Program-made: the position numbers and the translations under genes
DNA from: Caulobacter sp. FWC2
Lineage (GTDB): Bacteria > Pseudomonadota > Alphaproteobacteria > Caulobacterales > Caulobacteraceae
Direction: 5' to 3'
DNA: 64,000 bases
NCBI RefSeq assembly: GCF_002742625.1
Contig: NZ_PEBF01000001.1
Coordinates: forward strand, 124,001-188,000
The notes under the pieces: model-generated
What the model was told of the DNA's origin: nothing
The model's input: only the letters and a program-made list of their open reading frames with translations
Databases searched by the model: none
Shown here: in pieces, positions 33,133-41,255 of the stretch
Position numbering within the stretch: position 1 is the stretch's first letter
Layout of the letters: the number at the start of each line of letters is the position of its first letter

Positions 33133-33167
33133 GACCCCTCCCGATGCGGTGTCTTCGAAAACATACC

Positions 33168-33193
33168 AACGAACGGCAAAGCTAGGCCGTTCC
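33168..33193 (-). promoter_or_regulatory. SigT (EcfG)-type promoter of phyR, proximal
   Basis: Minus strand GGAAC (33193-33189), 17-base spacer, CGTT (33171-33168). The phyR ATG lies about 36 bases downstream. Confidence 0.85.
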
Positions 33194-33206
33194 GTCGATG
33201 GTCGAT

Positions 33207-33232
33207 AACGCCTCCCCCAACTGAGCGGTTCC
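33207..33232 (-). promoter_or_regulatory. SigT (EcfG)-type promoter of phyR, distal
   Basis: Minus strand GGAAC (33232-33228), 17-base spacer, CGTT (33210-33207). It repeats the proximal promoter 39 bases further upstream. Confidence 0.75.
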
Positions 33233-33271
33233 GTCCGTCGAGGATATTTGACATCTTAAGCTCAAGCTTAT

Positions 33272-33296
33272 GGAACCGGGCACGGAAAACCACGTT
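33272..33296 (+). promoter_or_regulatory. SigT (EcfG)-type promoter of nepR-sigT-phyK
   Basis: GGAAC (33272-33276), 16-base spacer, CGTT (33293-33296). This is the autoregulatory promoter expected for the sigma factor operon. Confidence 0.87.
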
Positions 33297-33339
33297 GTCG
33301 TCTGGCGGAAAGACATTCGGCCAAAGGGGGCGGACGCCG

Positions 33340-33552
33340 ATGCAAATGCAGTTCGGTGTCGAGGACATGATCGAACACGTACCCATGGAAGACAAACGCA
33401 AGAGCGCTGCGGCGCTGGATGAAGCGCGTCTGCGCCAGCAGGCCATCGGCGTGAAGCTGCGTCAGATGTTCGATGAGGTCGTCAACGAGGCTGTGCCTGA
33501 CGAATTCCTCGAAATCCTCCGCAGGGCCGAGCCTCCGAAGGGAGAGCGCTGA
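33340..33552 (+). CDS. nepR: Anti-sigma factor NepR
   Basis: NepR holds SigT inactive until phosphorylated PhyR removes it. The protein is about 70 residues; the conserved two-helix core reads IGVKLRQMFDEVVNEAVPDEFLEILRRAE, near residues 35-63. The SigT-type promoter ends at 33296, so translation must begin after that. ATG 33340 has AAGGGGG ten bases ahead; ATG 33385 (MEDKRKSAAALDE) is an equally common type of start for the family. The sigT ATG follows two bases after the stop. Confidence 0.92.
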   Translation: MQMQFGVEDMIEHVPMEDKRKSAAALDEARLRQQAIGVKLRQMFDEVVNEAVPDEFLEILRRAEPPKGER

Positions 33553-33554
33553 GC

Positions 33555-34160
33555 ATGAGCGAACCGCAAGTCGGCCGCTCGCCGCCCGACCCCGTCCGGG
33601 ACAACCTGTTCAAACGCGAACTGGTCACCCTGATTCCGCATCTGCGCGCCTTCGCCCGCACCCTGACCGGCGACCCCACCGCGGCCGACGATCTGGCGCA
33701 GGACGCGATGATGAAGGCCTGGGACGCGCGCGCCAGCTTCCAGCTGGGCACCAACATGAAGGCCTGGACCTTCATGATCCTGCGCAACCAGTTCTATTCG
33801 GAAAAACGCCGCAGCTGGCGCCAGAGCCAGCTGGACCAGGAAGCCGCCGAGCGGACCCTGGTGGCGGTCGACGACCCGGAGGCGCCCGTCGCCCTGGACG
33901 AACTGCGCCTGGGCCTGGGCATGCTTCCGGCCGAGCAGCGCGAAGCCCTGATCCTGGTCGGGGCCGGCGGTTTCGCCTATGAAGAGGCCGCCGAGATCTG
34001 CGGATGCGCCGTGGGTACCGTTAAGAGCCGGGTCAGCCGCGCCCGCCGGGCGTTGCAGGCCATCCTCGAAGCGGGGGCCTATGATCGTGACGGCGCATCG
34101 GCGGGTGACGCCATGCATGCGATCCTCGCCGACGCGGAGCGGTTGAGCTCCCTGCGGTGA
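33555..34160 (+). CDS. sigT: ECF general stress sigma factor SigT (EcfG)
   Basis: The 201-residue sigma factor has a region 2 (about 20-90; LIPHLRAFARTLTGDPTAADDLAQDAMMKAWDARASF) and region 4 (about 120-180; LPAEQREALILVGAGGFAYEEAAEICGCAVGTVKSRVSRAR). It directs RNA polymerase to GGAAC-N16/17-CGTT promoters, ten of which I find in this window. It lies between nepR and phyK in one operon; the phyK GTG overlaps its stop codon. Confidence 0.97.
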   Translation: MSEPQVGRSPPDPVRDNLFKRELVTLIPHLRAFARTLTGDPTAADDLAQDAMMKAWDARASFQLGTNMKAWTFMILRNQFYSEKRRSWRQSQLDQEAAERTLVAVDDPEAPVALDELRLGLGMLPAEQREALILVGAGGFAYEEAAEICGCAVGTVKSRVSRARRALQAILEAGAYDRDGASAGDAMHAILADAERLSSLR

Positions 34161-35851
34161 AGACCTTCGCCGGCCGCGCCGGGCAGGCTGCAACCTCCAT
34201 TCGAGTCCGCCTGGCCTTCGCGCTGTGCGTGGCTCTGTTGCCCGTGCTAATCATCGGCGGCGCGCAGTCGATCTTCGCCTTCCGGGCAGAGGCCGACTCG
34301 CGTCGTCAGAGCCTGGAACTGGCTGCGGGACAGAGCGCCGCCAATGCGCGCGCCCGCATCGAGGCCGCCGGGGTGCTGCTGCAGACCCTGGGTCCCGGCT
34401 CGCTCGGGCTGGAATGCGCTCAGCGACTGGCCGATGTGCGCGCCCGCCTGCCGGGCTACGCCAACCTGATCCGCTTCGACTCGCGCGGCCGCGTGGCCTG
34501 CGCGGCCGCCACCACGCCGTTCGACACTGAGCGAGGGCAAAGGCCCTGGTTCCAGGAACTGCGCGACGGCGCGAGCATGGTCGTGGCCTCGGATCCGGGT
34601 GCGGTCTACGCCAACGAGCCGGCGGTGCTGGCCGCCGTCCGCGCCGGCGCGCCCGACAAGTTCGAAGGCGCGATGGCCGCCGTCCTGAACCTGCGCGACC
34701 TGAAGGTCGGCACGGTCAACCGCTTCATGCCCAACGGCGCCGAGGTGGCCCTGGCCGATTCGAACGGCGCGATCTTCGCCGCCACCGATCCTGCGGCCTT
34801 CTCGACGCCGCCGCGCGGCTGGCGCGAGCGCGCGGCCAAGAGCGGGGCGGCCATCTGGAGCCACGAGGACGCGGCGCATCACGAGCGCACCTATTCGGCC
34901 GCCCCCCTGGTCAATGACGATGTCTTCGTCGTGCTGTCGGCCCCCGCGCCGGGCCTGGTGTCCTGGGCGTGGATCAACCCGATATCGCGTCTGCTGCTGC
35001 CTTTGCTGGCCTTCTTCCTGGCCCTGGGCGCGGTGCTGATCGTCGCCGAGCGGGAGGTGATCCGCTGGATCGTCTACCTGCAGCGCGTGGCGGCGATCTA
35101 TGCTCGTGGCCGCTTCACCGTCCGGCCGCTGCAGGCCGAACGCGCGCCGCCAGAGATCCGCGAGCTGGCCGCCACCCTCGACGCCATGGCCGGCGGCATC
35201 GTCGCCCGCGACGCCTCGCTGCTGGACAGCCTGGCCGACAAGGACGCGCTGATGCGCGAGATCCATCACCGGGTGAAGAACAACCTGCAGATCATCACGT
35301 CGCTGCTGAACATGCAGCAGCGGGCGCTGGCCGATCCGGCGGCCAAGGCGGCGATGAACGACACCCGCCAGCGGATCACCGCCCTGGCCCAGATCTATCG
35401 CGCCCTCTACCAGGGACCCGACCTCAAGCGCGTGGACCTGCGGCCGTTCCTGGAAGAGCTGACCGCCCAGCTGCTGGCCAACGACATGTCGACCTCGTCG
35501 CTGGTGAGGACCGAAGTCCACGCCGATCCGCTGGTCATCGACCCCGATCGTCTGGCCCCGATCGCCCTGTTCGCCGTCGAAGCCATCACCAACGCCCAGA
35601 AACACGCCTTCGGTCCGAACGGCGGCATGCTGGCGGTGGGCTTCCATGTGCGCGGCGAAGAGGCGGAACTCTCGATCAGCGATGATGGTCCGGGCGCGCC
35701 CGACAGCGTCGGCGGCGGGGTCGGCCGCACCCTGATGACCGCCTTCGCCCGTCAGCTGCGGGGCAAGGTGGCGTTCGAAAGCCACACCCCGCGCGGATTG
35801 ACGGTGCGCCTCACCTTCCCGACCCCTGAGGCGGTGATTCACGTAACCTAG
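34157..35851 (+). CDS. phyK: General stress sensor histidine kinase PhyK
   Basis: The 564-residue kinase has a membrane helix near 19-41, a periplasmic sensory region (about 45-265), a second helix near 275-300, a HAMP-like linker, and a HisKA_2 kinase core. The phospho-acceptor is H371 in EIHHRVKNNLQIITSLLNMQ; FAVEAITNAQKHAF and SISDDGPGAP are ATP-binding boxes. Known for Caulobacter: PhyK activates PhyR in response to several stresses. The GTG start overlaps the sigT stop (GTGA). Confidence 0.95.
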   Translation: MKTFAGRAGQAATSIRVRLAFALCVALLPVLIIGGAQSIFAFRAEADSRRQSLELAAGQSAANARARIEAAGVLLQTLGPGSLGLECAQRLADVRARLPGYANLIRFDSRGRVACAAATTPFDTERGQRPWFQELRDGASMVVASDPGAVYANEPAVLAAVRAGAPDKFEGAMAAVLNLRDLKVGTVNRFMPNGAEVALADSNGAIFAATDPAAFSTPPRGWRERAAKSGAAIWSHEDAAHHERTYSAAPLVNDDVFVVLSAPAPGLVSWAWINPISRLLLPLLAFFLALGAVLIVAEREVIRWIVYLQRVAAIYARGRFTVRPLQAERAPPEIRELAATLDAMAGGIVARDASLLDSLADKDALMREIHHRVKNNLQIITSLLNMQQRALADPAAKAAMNDTRQRITALAQIYRALYQGPDLKRVDLRPFLEELTAQLLANDMSTSSLVRTEVHADPLVIDPDRLAPIALFAVEAITNAQKHAFGPNGGMLAVGFHVRGEEAELSISDDGPGAPDSVGGGVGRTLMTAFARQLRGKVAFESHTPRGLTVRLTFPTPEAVIHVT

Positions 35852-35854
35852 GCC

Positions 35855-35879
35855 GGAACCGAGCTTCGCTGCTGGCGTT
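35855..35879 (+). promoter_or_regulatory. SigT (EcfG)-type promoter of the entericidin-like gene
   Basis: GGAAC (35855-35859), 16-base spacer, CGTT (35876-35879), starting four bases after the phyK stop and 65 bases before the small lipoprotein gene. Confidence 0.85.
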
Positions 35880-35943
35880 CTTGAGGGGCAATCGTTTCAA
35901 CGCCCCTTTTCCATCCCCTCGGGGGCGAACATCGGAGAAGACC

Positions 35944-36078
35944 ATGCGTAAGCTCGTGATTATCGCCGCCGCCCTCGCGTCCCTGTCGGTCGCGGCCTGC
36001 AACACCGTCGAAGGCGCCGGCAAGGACGTCTCGTCGGCCGGTAAGGCGGTCAGCGACACGGCCAAGGACGTCAAGTAA
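35944..36078 (+). CDS. Entericidin-family small lipoprotein
   Basis: The 44-residue precursor MRKLVIIAAALASLSVAAC... has a lipobox ending at Cys 19. The mature part (NTVEGAGKDVSSAGKAVSDTAKDVK) is the short amphipathic helix of the entericidin A/B family. GGAGAAG precedes the ATG. It has its own SigT-type promoter directly after phyK and a strong terminator. Entericidins are small outer-membrane-associated lipoproteins linked to envelope stress; no toxin role is shown here. Confidence 0.9.
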   Translation: MRKLVIIAAALASLSVAACNTVEGAGKDVSSAGKAVSDTAKDVK

Positions 36079-36102
36079 CGCGTCCTACCCAACGATCTAG
36101 CG

Positions 36103-36136
36103 AAAGGCCCGCCGGTTCAGCCGGCGGGCCTTTTTC
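36103..36136 (+). terminator. Rho-independent terminator
   Basis: AAAGGCCCGCCGG (36103-36115) pairs perfectly with CCGGCGGGCCTTT (36121-36133), followed by more T. Confidence 0.92.
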
Positions 36137-36236
36137 TTGAGGCGCTACATTATTGCGATGATGCAACCTTAAGCAGTCTCGCCGATATCTCTCTGAAAAG
36201 ATCGCAAGTCACGCTCAAGCCCTGCGAGGGGCCTGC

Positions 36237-37358
36237 TTGCCGTCACACACCAAGACCGTCTTCGTGCACAGCGGCTGGCGCTGCTCCAGCACTTATGTGT
36301 GGAGCCGTTTCCGGGCGCTGCCCGGTGTGCGCGCCTATTACGAGCCCTGGCACGAGCAGCTGGCGCGGCTCACGGCCAACACCATCGACGTTGAGACGCC
36401 CGACAACAGCGGCCTGCGCCATCCGGGCGGGGCGGATCCCTACCTCAGGGAATTCGAGGTCGTTCTCGATCCGGCCGATGGGGTGAGGCGCTTCCAGCCT
36501 GGCTTCGCGCTGGACCGTTTCTGGATCGAGCCCGAGGCCAGCGACCTGGCTCAGCAGGCCTATGTCGAGGAACTGGTCGGCGCGGCGCGGGCGCGGGGCG
36601 AGACGCCGATCCTGGCCTGCTGCCGCACCCTGGGCCGCGTGGGCTGGCTGAAGCGCCGGTTCGGCGGCTTCCACGTCGCGCTGATCCGCGATCCGGTGCA
36701 GCAGTGGCTGTCGTTCTATTCGCTGCGCAAGCGGCCCCGCCCGACCTATTTCGAGCTCTGCCACTATGTGCTGCTCTCCGAGATGGCCGGCTGCGCCGAG
36801 GTCTCGCGCACCCTGCTGGGTCATGACTTCGATGCGGCTGGAACGCTGGACGCGCGCATCGCCGCCGTCCGCCGGCGCCTGAAGCGCGCGCCGGCCAGCG
36901 TCTCGTTCCAGGCCTTCCTGGCGGTGTGGCTGCGTTCTTACCTCAAGGCGCTGCCGGAAGCCGACCTGGTGGTCGATGTGGACCGCCTGGCCCGCGATCA
37001 GGCCTATGCGCGTCGGGTCGAGGCGGCGATCGAAGCGGGCTGTGGCCTGAGGCCCGACTTCTCCGATTGCCGCGCCCCGGCGCCGCACGGCATCGCCCCG
37101 CCGGTCGCCTGGCGCAAGGCCGCCCGCGAGGTGGTGGACCTGATGGACCTGCACGGCGCGATCGTCGGTCCCGAGGCGCCGCCGATCCTGTTCCGCAAGC
37201 TCGCGCCGGCCTTCGCGGCGGTGACGCCGGGGCCGGTGGGCGGGATGACCAAGCTGGGAGAGGCCTTGGGTGGTCTGATGGGCGGGGCGATGGTCGCCCG
37301 CGCGCCGGCCAAGGCTTATGCTGCGGCGGCGACCCGCACCGACGGATCGCGCAGATAG
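36237..37358 (+). CDS. Sulfotransferase-like P-loop protein
   Basis: The 373-residue protein has an N-terminal VFVHSGWRCSSTYVWSRFRALPG, which resembles the 5'-phosphosulfate (PSB) loop of PAPS-dependent sulfotransferases. HVALIRDPVQQWLSFYSL near residue 155 looks like the 3'-phosphate (PB) loop. A nucleotide-dependent sulfotransferase fold is therefore likely, target unknown. The start is a TTG with GAGGGG five bases before it; GTG 36264 would cut into the loop motif. Its 3' end overlaps the convergent cheR-like gene by 43 bases. Confidence 0.65.
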   Translation: MPSHTKTVFVHSGWRCSSTYVWSRFRALPGVRAYYEPWHEQLARLTANTIDVETPDNSGLRHPGGADPYLREFEVVLDPADGVRRFQPGFALDRFWIEPEASDLAQQAYVEELVGAARARGETPILACCRTLGRVGWLKRRFGGFHVALIRDPVQQWLSFYSLRKRPRPTYFELCHYVLLSEMAGCAEVSRTLLGHDFDAAGTLDARIAAVRRRLKRAPASVSFQAFLAVWLRSYLKALPEADLVVDVDRLARDQAYARRVEAAIEAGCGLRPDFSDCRAPAPHGIAPPVAWRKAAREVVDLMDLHGAIVGPEAPPILFRKLAPAFAAVTPGPVGGMTKLGEALGGLMGGAMVARAPAKAYAAAATRTDGSRR

Positions 37359-38149
37359 ATCCCCGTTCCGCCCGGCGCGGCGGTCAGCACGTCGTCGAAC
37401 TCCGAGGCGTCGTCTTCCGGATCCAGGACCAGCACGCCGTCGGTCGGCAGCAGGCTGACCAGGGCCTGGACCACCTTGGCCCGAAGCGAAGCGTCCATGT
37501 TCCGCAGCACGCCGCGCAGCAGGATGACGTCGAAGCGACCCATGACCGACAGGTCGGCCAGCAGGTTGATCCGCTTCCAGCGCACCATCTGGCGGATGCG
37601 CGGCGAGATCGCCCAGGTGTCGTCCTGGTTCTCGAAATACTTGACCAGCATCCGGATCGGCAGGCCGCGCTGGACCTCGAACTGGGTGTAGATCCCGGCC
37701 TGGGCCTTCTCCAGCGATCGTTCGGAGAGGTCGGAGCCGAAGAACTCGAACCGCGTTCCGGTCGCCAGGCCGGAGGCTTCATTGGCGGCGATGGCCAGCG
37801 AGTAGACCTCCTGGCCGGTGGCGCAGGCCGCGCTCCAGATGCGGATCGGCGTATCGGGGCGGCGACGCGACAGGGCGGGCAGGACCTCGTGGCGCAACTG
37901 GGCGAACGCCTCGCGGCCGCGGAAGAAGGTGGTGTCGCTGCGGCACAGGGCCTCGACCACGGCCCAGATCAGCCGGTCCTCGCGCTTGGCGCGCAGGGCC
38001 GCGATCAGCGCCTCGATCGAATCGTAGCCTTCGCGTCGCGCCAGCGGCGAGAGGCGGCTCTCCACGAGATAAGGCTTTTCGGTTTCGACCCGCACGCCGG
38101 CGCGGGCGCGGCCCAGGGCCGCCAGAAGGTCCATGTCCTCGGGCGTCAC
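37316..38149 (-). CDS. CheR-type methyltransferase, divergent motifs
   Basis: The 277-residue protein has the CheR N-terminal helical domain and a SAM-binding domain. SDTTFFRGREAF, IRIWSAACATGQEVYSLAIAANE and FFGSDLSERSLEKAQAGIY are typical. The usual CRNVLIYF motif is altered to LLRGVLRNMD, and the TGEEPY box reads TGQEVY. It should methylate receptor glutamates or a related target. The GTG start overlaps the stop of the CheY-like gene (GTGA), so the two are coupled. No receptor or CheA gene is near. C. crescentus has a comparable cheR-cheY pair beside chpT. Confidence 0.87.
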   Translation of the reverse strand: MTPEDMDLLAALGRARAGVRVETEKPYLVESRLSPLARREGYDSIEALIAALRAKREDRLIWAVVEALCRSDTTFFRGREAFAQLRHEVLPALSRRRPDTPIRIWSAACATGQEVYSLAIAANEASGLATGTRFEFFGSDLSERSLEKAQAGIYTQFEVQRGLPIRMLVKYFENQDDTWAISPRIRQMVRWKRINLLADLSVMGRFDVILLRGVLRNMDASLRAKVVQALVSLLPTDGVLVLDPEDDASEFDDVLTAAPGGTGIYLRDPSVRVAAAA

Positions 38150-38523
38150 AGCAGGCCGGCCTCGGCGAACTTCGCCTCGATGATGTCGCCGTCGAACGGT
38201 TTCATGATGTACTCGTCCGCCCCAGCCTCGATGGCGGCGCGGATGTGGTCGGGACTGTTCTCGACCGTGCAGAAGACGACCTTGGGCGCGGTCCCGCCGG
38301 GCTCGCTGCGCAGCTGGCGCAGGAAGTCGATGCCGTTCATCACCGGCATGTTCCAATCGAGCAGCACCGCGTCGGGCATGGCCGCGCGGCACCACGCCAG
38401 GGCCTCCATGCCATCGGCGGCCTCGGCGATCTCGAAGCCGATGTCCTCGAGGACTCGGCGGGCGACCTTGCGGATCACCCGGCTGTCGTCGACCACCAGA
38501 CAGGTCTTCACGGCATGCTCCAA
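38146..38523 (-). CDS. CheY-like single-domain response regulator
   Basis: The 125-residue receiver has the acidic pair VVDDSR, acceptor D56 in LLDWNMPVMNG, and K108 in IMKPFDG. The usual Thr position reads FCTVEN. There is no output domain, so it acts by protein contact or phosphate relay. It is coupled to a CheR-like methyltransferase and lies about 100 bases downstream of chpT on the same strand. Partner kinase unknown. Confidence 0.92.
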   Translation of the reverse strand: MEHAVKTCLVVDDSRVIRKVARRVLEDIGFEIAEAADGMEALAWCRAAMPDAVLLDWNMPVMNGIDFLRQLRSEPGGTAPKVVFCTVENSPDHIRAAIEAGADEYIMKPFDGDIIEAKFAEAGLL

Positions 38524-38629
38524 TTCAGGGCGCCATCGTGCGAGCGGTCTGGTTAAGGAGCGGTTTGCCTAAACCCGGATCGGGGTGCGGCAAATGTAAC
38601 TTTTATGCCGCAGCTTGCGCTTGAGAACC

Positions 38630-39319
38630 CTAGGCGGGGACCCACGCCGCGATGCTGGCGCGCTCCTCGCCCAGTTCGACCGCGATCTGGCCGCCGGCCG
38701 CGCGGACCAGGGCGTTCAGATACGCCGCCTGAACCCACGGACCGCCCAGGCCCTCGGCCAGCGGCTCGCCCTTGAGGCCGGCCAGGACCTCCGGACGCAG
38801 GCGGGCGCGGGGACCCACCGAGTCGGCGATGATGGAGAAGCGGCCGTCGGCGGCGACGGCCTTGACCGTGGCCACGCCGCCGGCGGGTAGCGCGCTGGCG
38901 GCGATCTGGGCGATGTTGAGGATGGCGCGCGACGAGGGCTTGTTCATCGCCTGCGGCTCAATCTGCCAGTCCAGGGTCGGGCGGACGTGGGCGAAGACGC
39001 CCTGGGCCAGCTTTTCCAGCTCGCGCGAGTCGAAGTTCTCGGCCGAGGCCGAGGCGCCGAACGCCACGCGGGTGAACTGCAGCAGGTCGGCCAGCTTGCG
39101 GGCCGACGAGGCGATCAGGCCCATGGCGTCGTCGCGCATGTCCTGGGCGGACGGATCGTCCAGCAGATCCAGGCCCGAGACGATGGCGCTGGCCGGGCTG
39201 ATGAAGTCATGGCACAGGCGCGCGGCCAGCATGGCGGCGAAGTCGGGGCCTTGGACATCCGCTTCGGGCGTCACGGCAGCCGGGGCCACGAGGGGGGTCT
39301 CTGGGACGATGTCGGTCAT
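38630..39319 (-). CDS. chpT: Histidine phosphotransferase ChpT
   Basis: ChpT passes phosphate from the hybrid kinase CckA to the receivers of CtrA and CpdR, the core of the Caulobacter cell-cycle circuit. The 229-residue protein has the dimerisation helices with phospho-accepting H37 in AARLCHDFISPASAIVSGLDLL and a degenerate Bergerat fold (GPRARLRPEVLAGLKGEPLAEGLGG). ATG 39319 (MTDIVPETP) fits the family; upstream codons in frame look non-conserved. The identity is unusually clear, and is a main reason for placing this DNA in Caulobacter. Confidence 0.96.
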   Translation of the reverse strand: MTDIVPETPLVAPAAVTPEADVQGPDFAAMLAARLCHDFISPASAIVSGLDLLDDPSAQDMRDDAMGLIASSARKLADLLQFTRVAFGASASAENFDSRELEKLAQGVFAHVRPTLDWQIEPQAMNKPSSRAILNIAQIAASALPAGGVATVKAVAADGRFSIIADSVGPRARLRPEVLAGLKGEPLAEGLGGPWVQAAYLNALVRAAGGQIAVELGEERASIAAWVPA

Positions 39320-39383
39320 GGCGGCGGACTTTGCCGTGATTTGAGGCTTTGGCAAACCGGGGCCGCCGCTCTAAACGAAGCCC

Positions 39384-39569
39384 GTGGTTGATCCGTTTCT
39401 AGAGCCTGGCGTCTTGGTGCGCCATCCCGGCCAGCCCGATTGGGGTCTGGGGCAGGTTCAGTCCGTGATCGGACACCGCGTGACCGTCAATTTCGAAGAG
39501 GCCGGCAAGCAGACCATCGACGCCAATCGCGTGCGTCTGGTCTTCGTCGGCGACGACCCTCGGGGATAA
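39384..39569 (+). CDS. DUF3553 protein
   Basis: The 61-residue protein has the DUF3553 pattern: PGVLVRHPGQPDWGLGQVQSVIGHRVTVNFEEAGKQTID. This small beta fold resembles the domain found at the ends of some UvrD-like helicases and CarD-like proteins, but its role alone is unknown. The start is a GTG 65 bases from the divergent chpT start. The cysQ-type gene follows two bases after its stop, so they are probably one operon. Confidence 0.8.
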   Translation: MVDPFLEPGVLVRHPGQPDWGLGQVQSVIGHRVTVNFEEAGKQTIDANRVRLVFVGDDPRG

Positions 39570-39571
39570 GA

Positions 39572-40354
39572 ATGACTGAGAACCTGGCGGACTGGGGCCG
39601 CGCCCTGGCCAAGATCACCGAAGAGGCCGCGGTGGTCATCCTGCCGTTCTGGCGCACCGAGCTGGCCGTGGTCCAGAAGGCCGACGAGAGCCCGGTCACC
39701 GAGGCCGACCGCGCCGGCGAGCGCCTGATCCTGCAGCGCTTGGCCGAGCTCTATCCGGACGTGCCCGTGATCTCCGAGGAATACGCCAGCGAGTTCGGCA
39801 CGCCGGACGCCGTGGGGCCGCGCTTCTTCCTGGTCGATCCGGTCGACGGCACCAAGGCCTTCGTGCGCGGCGATCCCAACTTCACGGTCAATATCGGCCT
39901 GATCGACAACGGCGTCCCGGTCGCCGGCGCCGTCTGCGCCCCGGCCACCGGCGAGGTCTGGTTCACGACGGCCCAGGGCGCGGCCAAGCGCGCGAGCCCG
40001 GACGGCGCCGAGACCCCGGCTCGCGTGCGTCCTTGGCCCGCAGGCGAGGCTTTGGGCCTGGTCAGCCACACCATGCGCGAGGAGAAGGCCGCCGAACTGG
40101 CCGCCCAGTACGGTTTCGACCTGCGCGCCCCGATGGATAGCTCGATCAAGATGTGCCGCATCGCCGAGGGCGCGGCCGACATCTATCCCCGCCATGGCCC
40201 GACCTCGGAATGGGACACCGCCGCGGCCCACGCGGTGGTGGTGGCCGCCGGCGGGACCTTCACCCAGCCCGACGGCTCGCCCTTCCTCTATGGCAAGGCC
40301 GACCAGGGCTTCCGCAACGGCTGGTTCGTGGTGCGCGGCGGGTCCGTCGCTTAA
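39572..40354 (+). CDS. Inositol monophosphatase family phosphatase (CysQ/HisN-like)
   Basis: The 260-residue protein has the lithium-sensitive phosphatase metal sites: DESPVTEADRAGE, SEEYASEFG, LVDPVDGTKAFVRGDPNFTVNIGL and EWDTAAAHAVVVAAGG. Such enzymes cleave 3'-phosphoadenosine 5'-phosphate (CysQ), inositol or histidinol phosphate. Short DPVDGTKAF-type members in alphaproteobacteria include the histidinol-phosphatase HisN, so both are possible. The PAP-hydrolase reading would fit the sulfotransferase-like gene 2 kb away, but that is speculation. Confidence 0.85.
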   Translation: MTENLADWGRALAKITEEAAVVILPFWRTELAVVQKADESPVTEADRAGERLILQRLAELYPDVPVISEEYASEFGTPDAVGPRFFLVDPVDGTKAFVRGDPNFTVNIGLIDNGVPVAGAVCAPATGEVWFTTAQGAAKRASPDGAETPARVRPWPAGEALGLVSHTMREEKAAELAAQYGFDLRAPMDSSIKMCRIAEGAADIYPRHGPTSEWDTAAAHAVVVAAGGTFTQPDGSPFLYGKADQGFRNGWFVVRGGSVA

Positions 40355-41223
40355 GGAACGTCTTCGGCCACCGCGTCGCCGGGCGTCGTCATGATCGTCC
40401 CGGCCGAGGCCGCGACGATGGCGGCGATGGCCAGCCACTGGGTCACGGCCAGGTGCTCGTGCAGGATCACCAAGCCCGCCAGCGCCCCGGCCGCCGGCTC
40501 CAGGCTCAGCATCACGCCGAAGCTGCGCTTGGGGATGGCGCGCAGGGCGATCATCTCCAGCGAATAGGGAATGGCGCTGGACATCACCGCCGCCACCAGG
40601 CCAAGGCCGATCAGCTTGGGCTGGAGGAGCGTGACCCCCGCCGAGGCGACGCCGATCGGCACGACAATCAGGGCCGCGGCCGCCATGCCCAGCGCCACCG
40701 AGCGCCCGGCGTGCAGGTGGCCGGTCCGCTTGCCCAGGATGATGTAGAGCGCCCACATCACCGCCGCGACGCAGGCGAAGCCGACCCCGACAGGATCCAG
40801 CGGCTTGGCGCCCGGATCGATCGGCAGCAGCAGCGCCAGGCCCAGCACGGCCAGGCCGATCCAGACGAAGTGGATCAGCTTGCGCGAGCTGGCGACCGAG
40901 ACCGCCAGCGGTCCGATGAACTCGATGGCCACGGCCACGCCCAGCGGCACGGTGCGGATGGCCATGTAGAAGCTGAGGTTCAGCACGCCCATCACCGCGC
41001 CGTACAGCGCGACCCGGCCCAGATCGGCGCGCGAGATCGGATGCCTCCAGGGCCGCCAGACCAGCATCAGGATCAGTGCCGCGAACCCGACCCGATAGGC
41101 GCTGGTCCCCTGCGCGCCGACGATCGGAAACAGACCCTTGGCCAGCGACGTGCCGACGCACAAGGTGACGATCGCCCCGATCAGGGCCGCATAGGGCAGG
41201 AGTAGGGGACGGGCGGCGGACAT
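40351..41223 (-). CDS. EamA-family transporter (RhtA-like exporter)
   Basis: The 290-residue inner-membrane protein has about ten transmembrane helices in two EamA repeats (about 10-140 and 150-280). GTSAYRVGFAALIL and EMIALRAIPKRSFGVMLSLEPAAGALAGLVILHE are typical of the RhtA threonine/homoserine exporter branch. The substrate is not certain. The stop overlaps that of the convergent phosphatase gene by four bases. Confidence 0.85.
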   Translation of the reverse strand: MSAARPLLLPYAALIGAIVTLCVGTSLAKGLFPIVGAQGTSAYRVGFAALILMLVWRPWRHPISRADLGRVALYGAVMGVLNLSFYMAIRTVPLGVAVAIEFIGPLAVSVASSRKLIHFVWIGLAVLGLALLLPIDPGAKPLDPVGVGFACVAAVMWALYIILGKRTGHLHAGRSVALGMAAAALIVVPIGVASAGVTLLQPKLIGLGLVAAVMSSAIPYSLEMIALRAIPKRSFGVMLSLEPAAGALAGLVILHEHLAVTQWLAIAAIVAASAGTIMTTPGDAVAEDVP

Positions 41224-41255
41224 TGGCCGCTTTTAGGGGGCGCTGTCGGCAGGCG

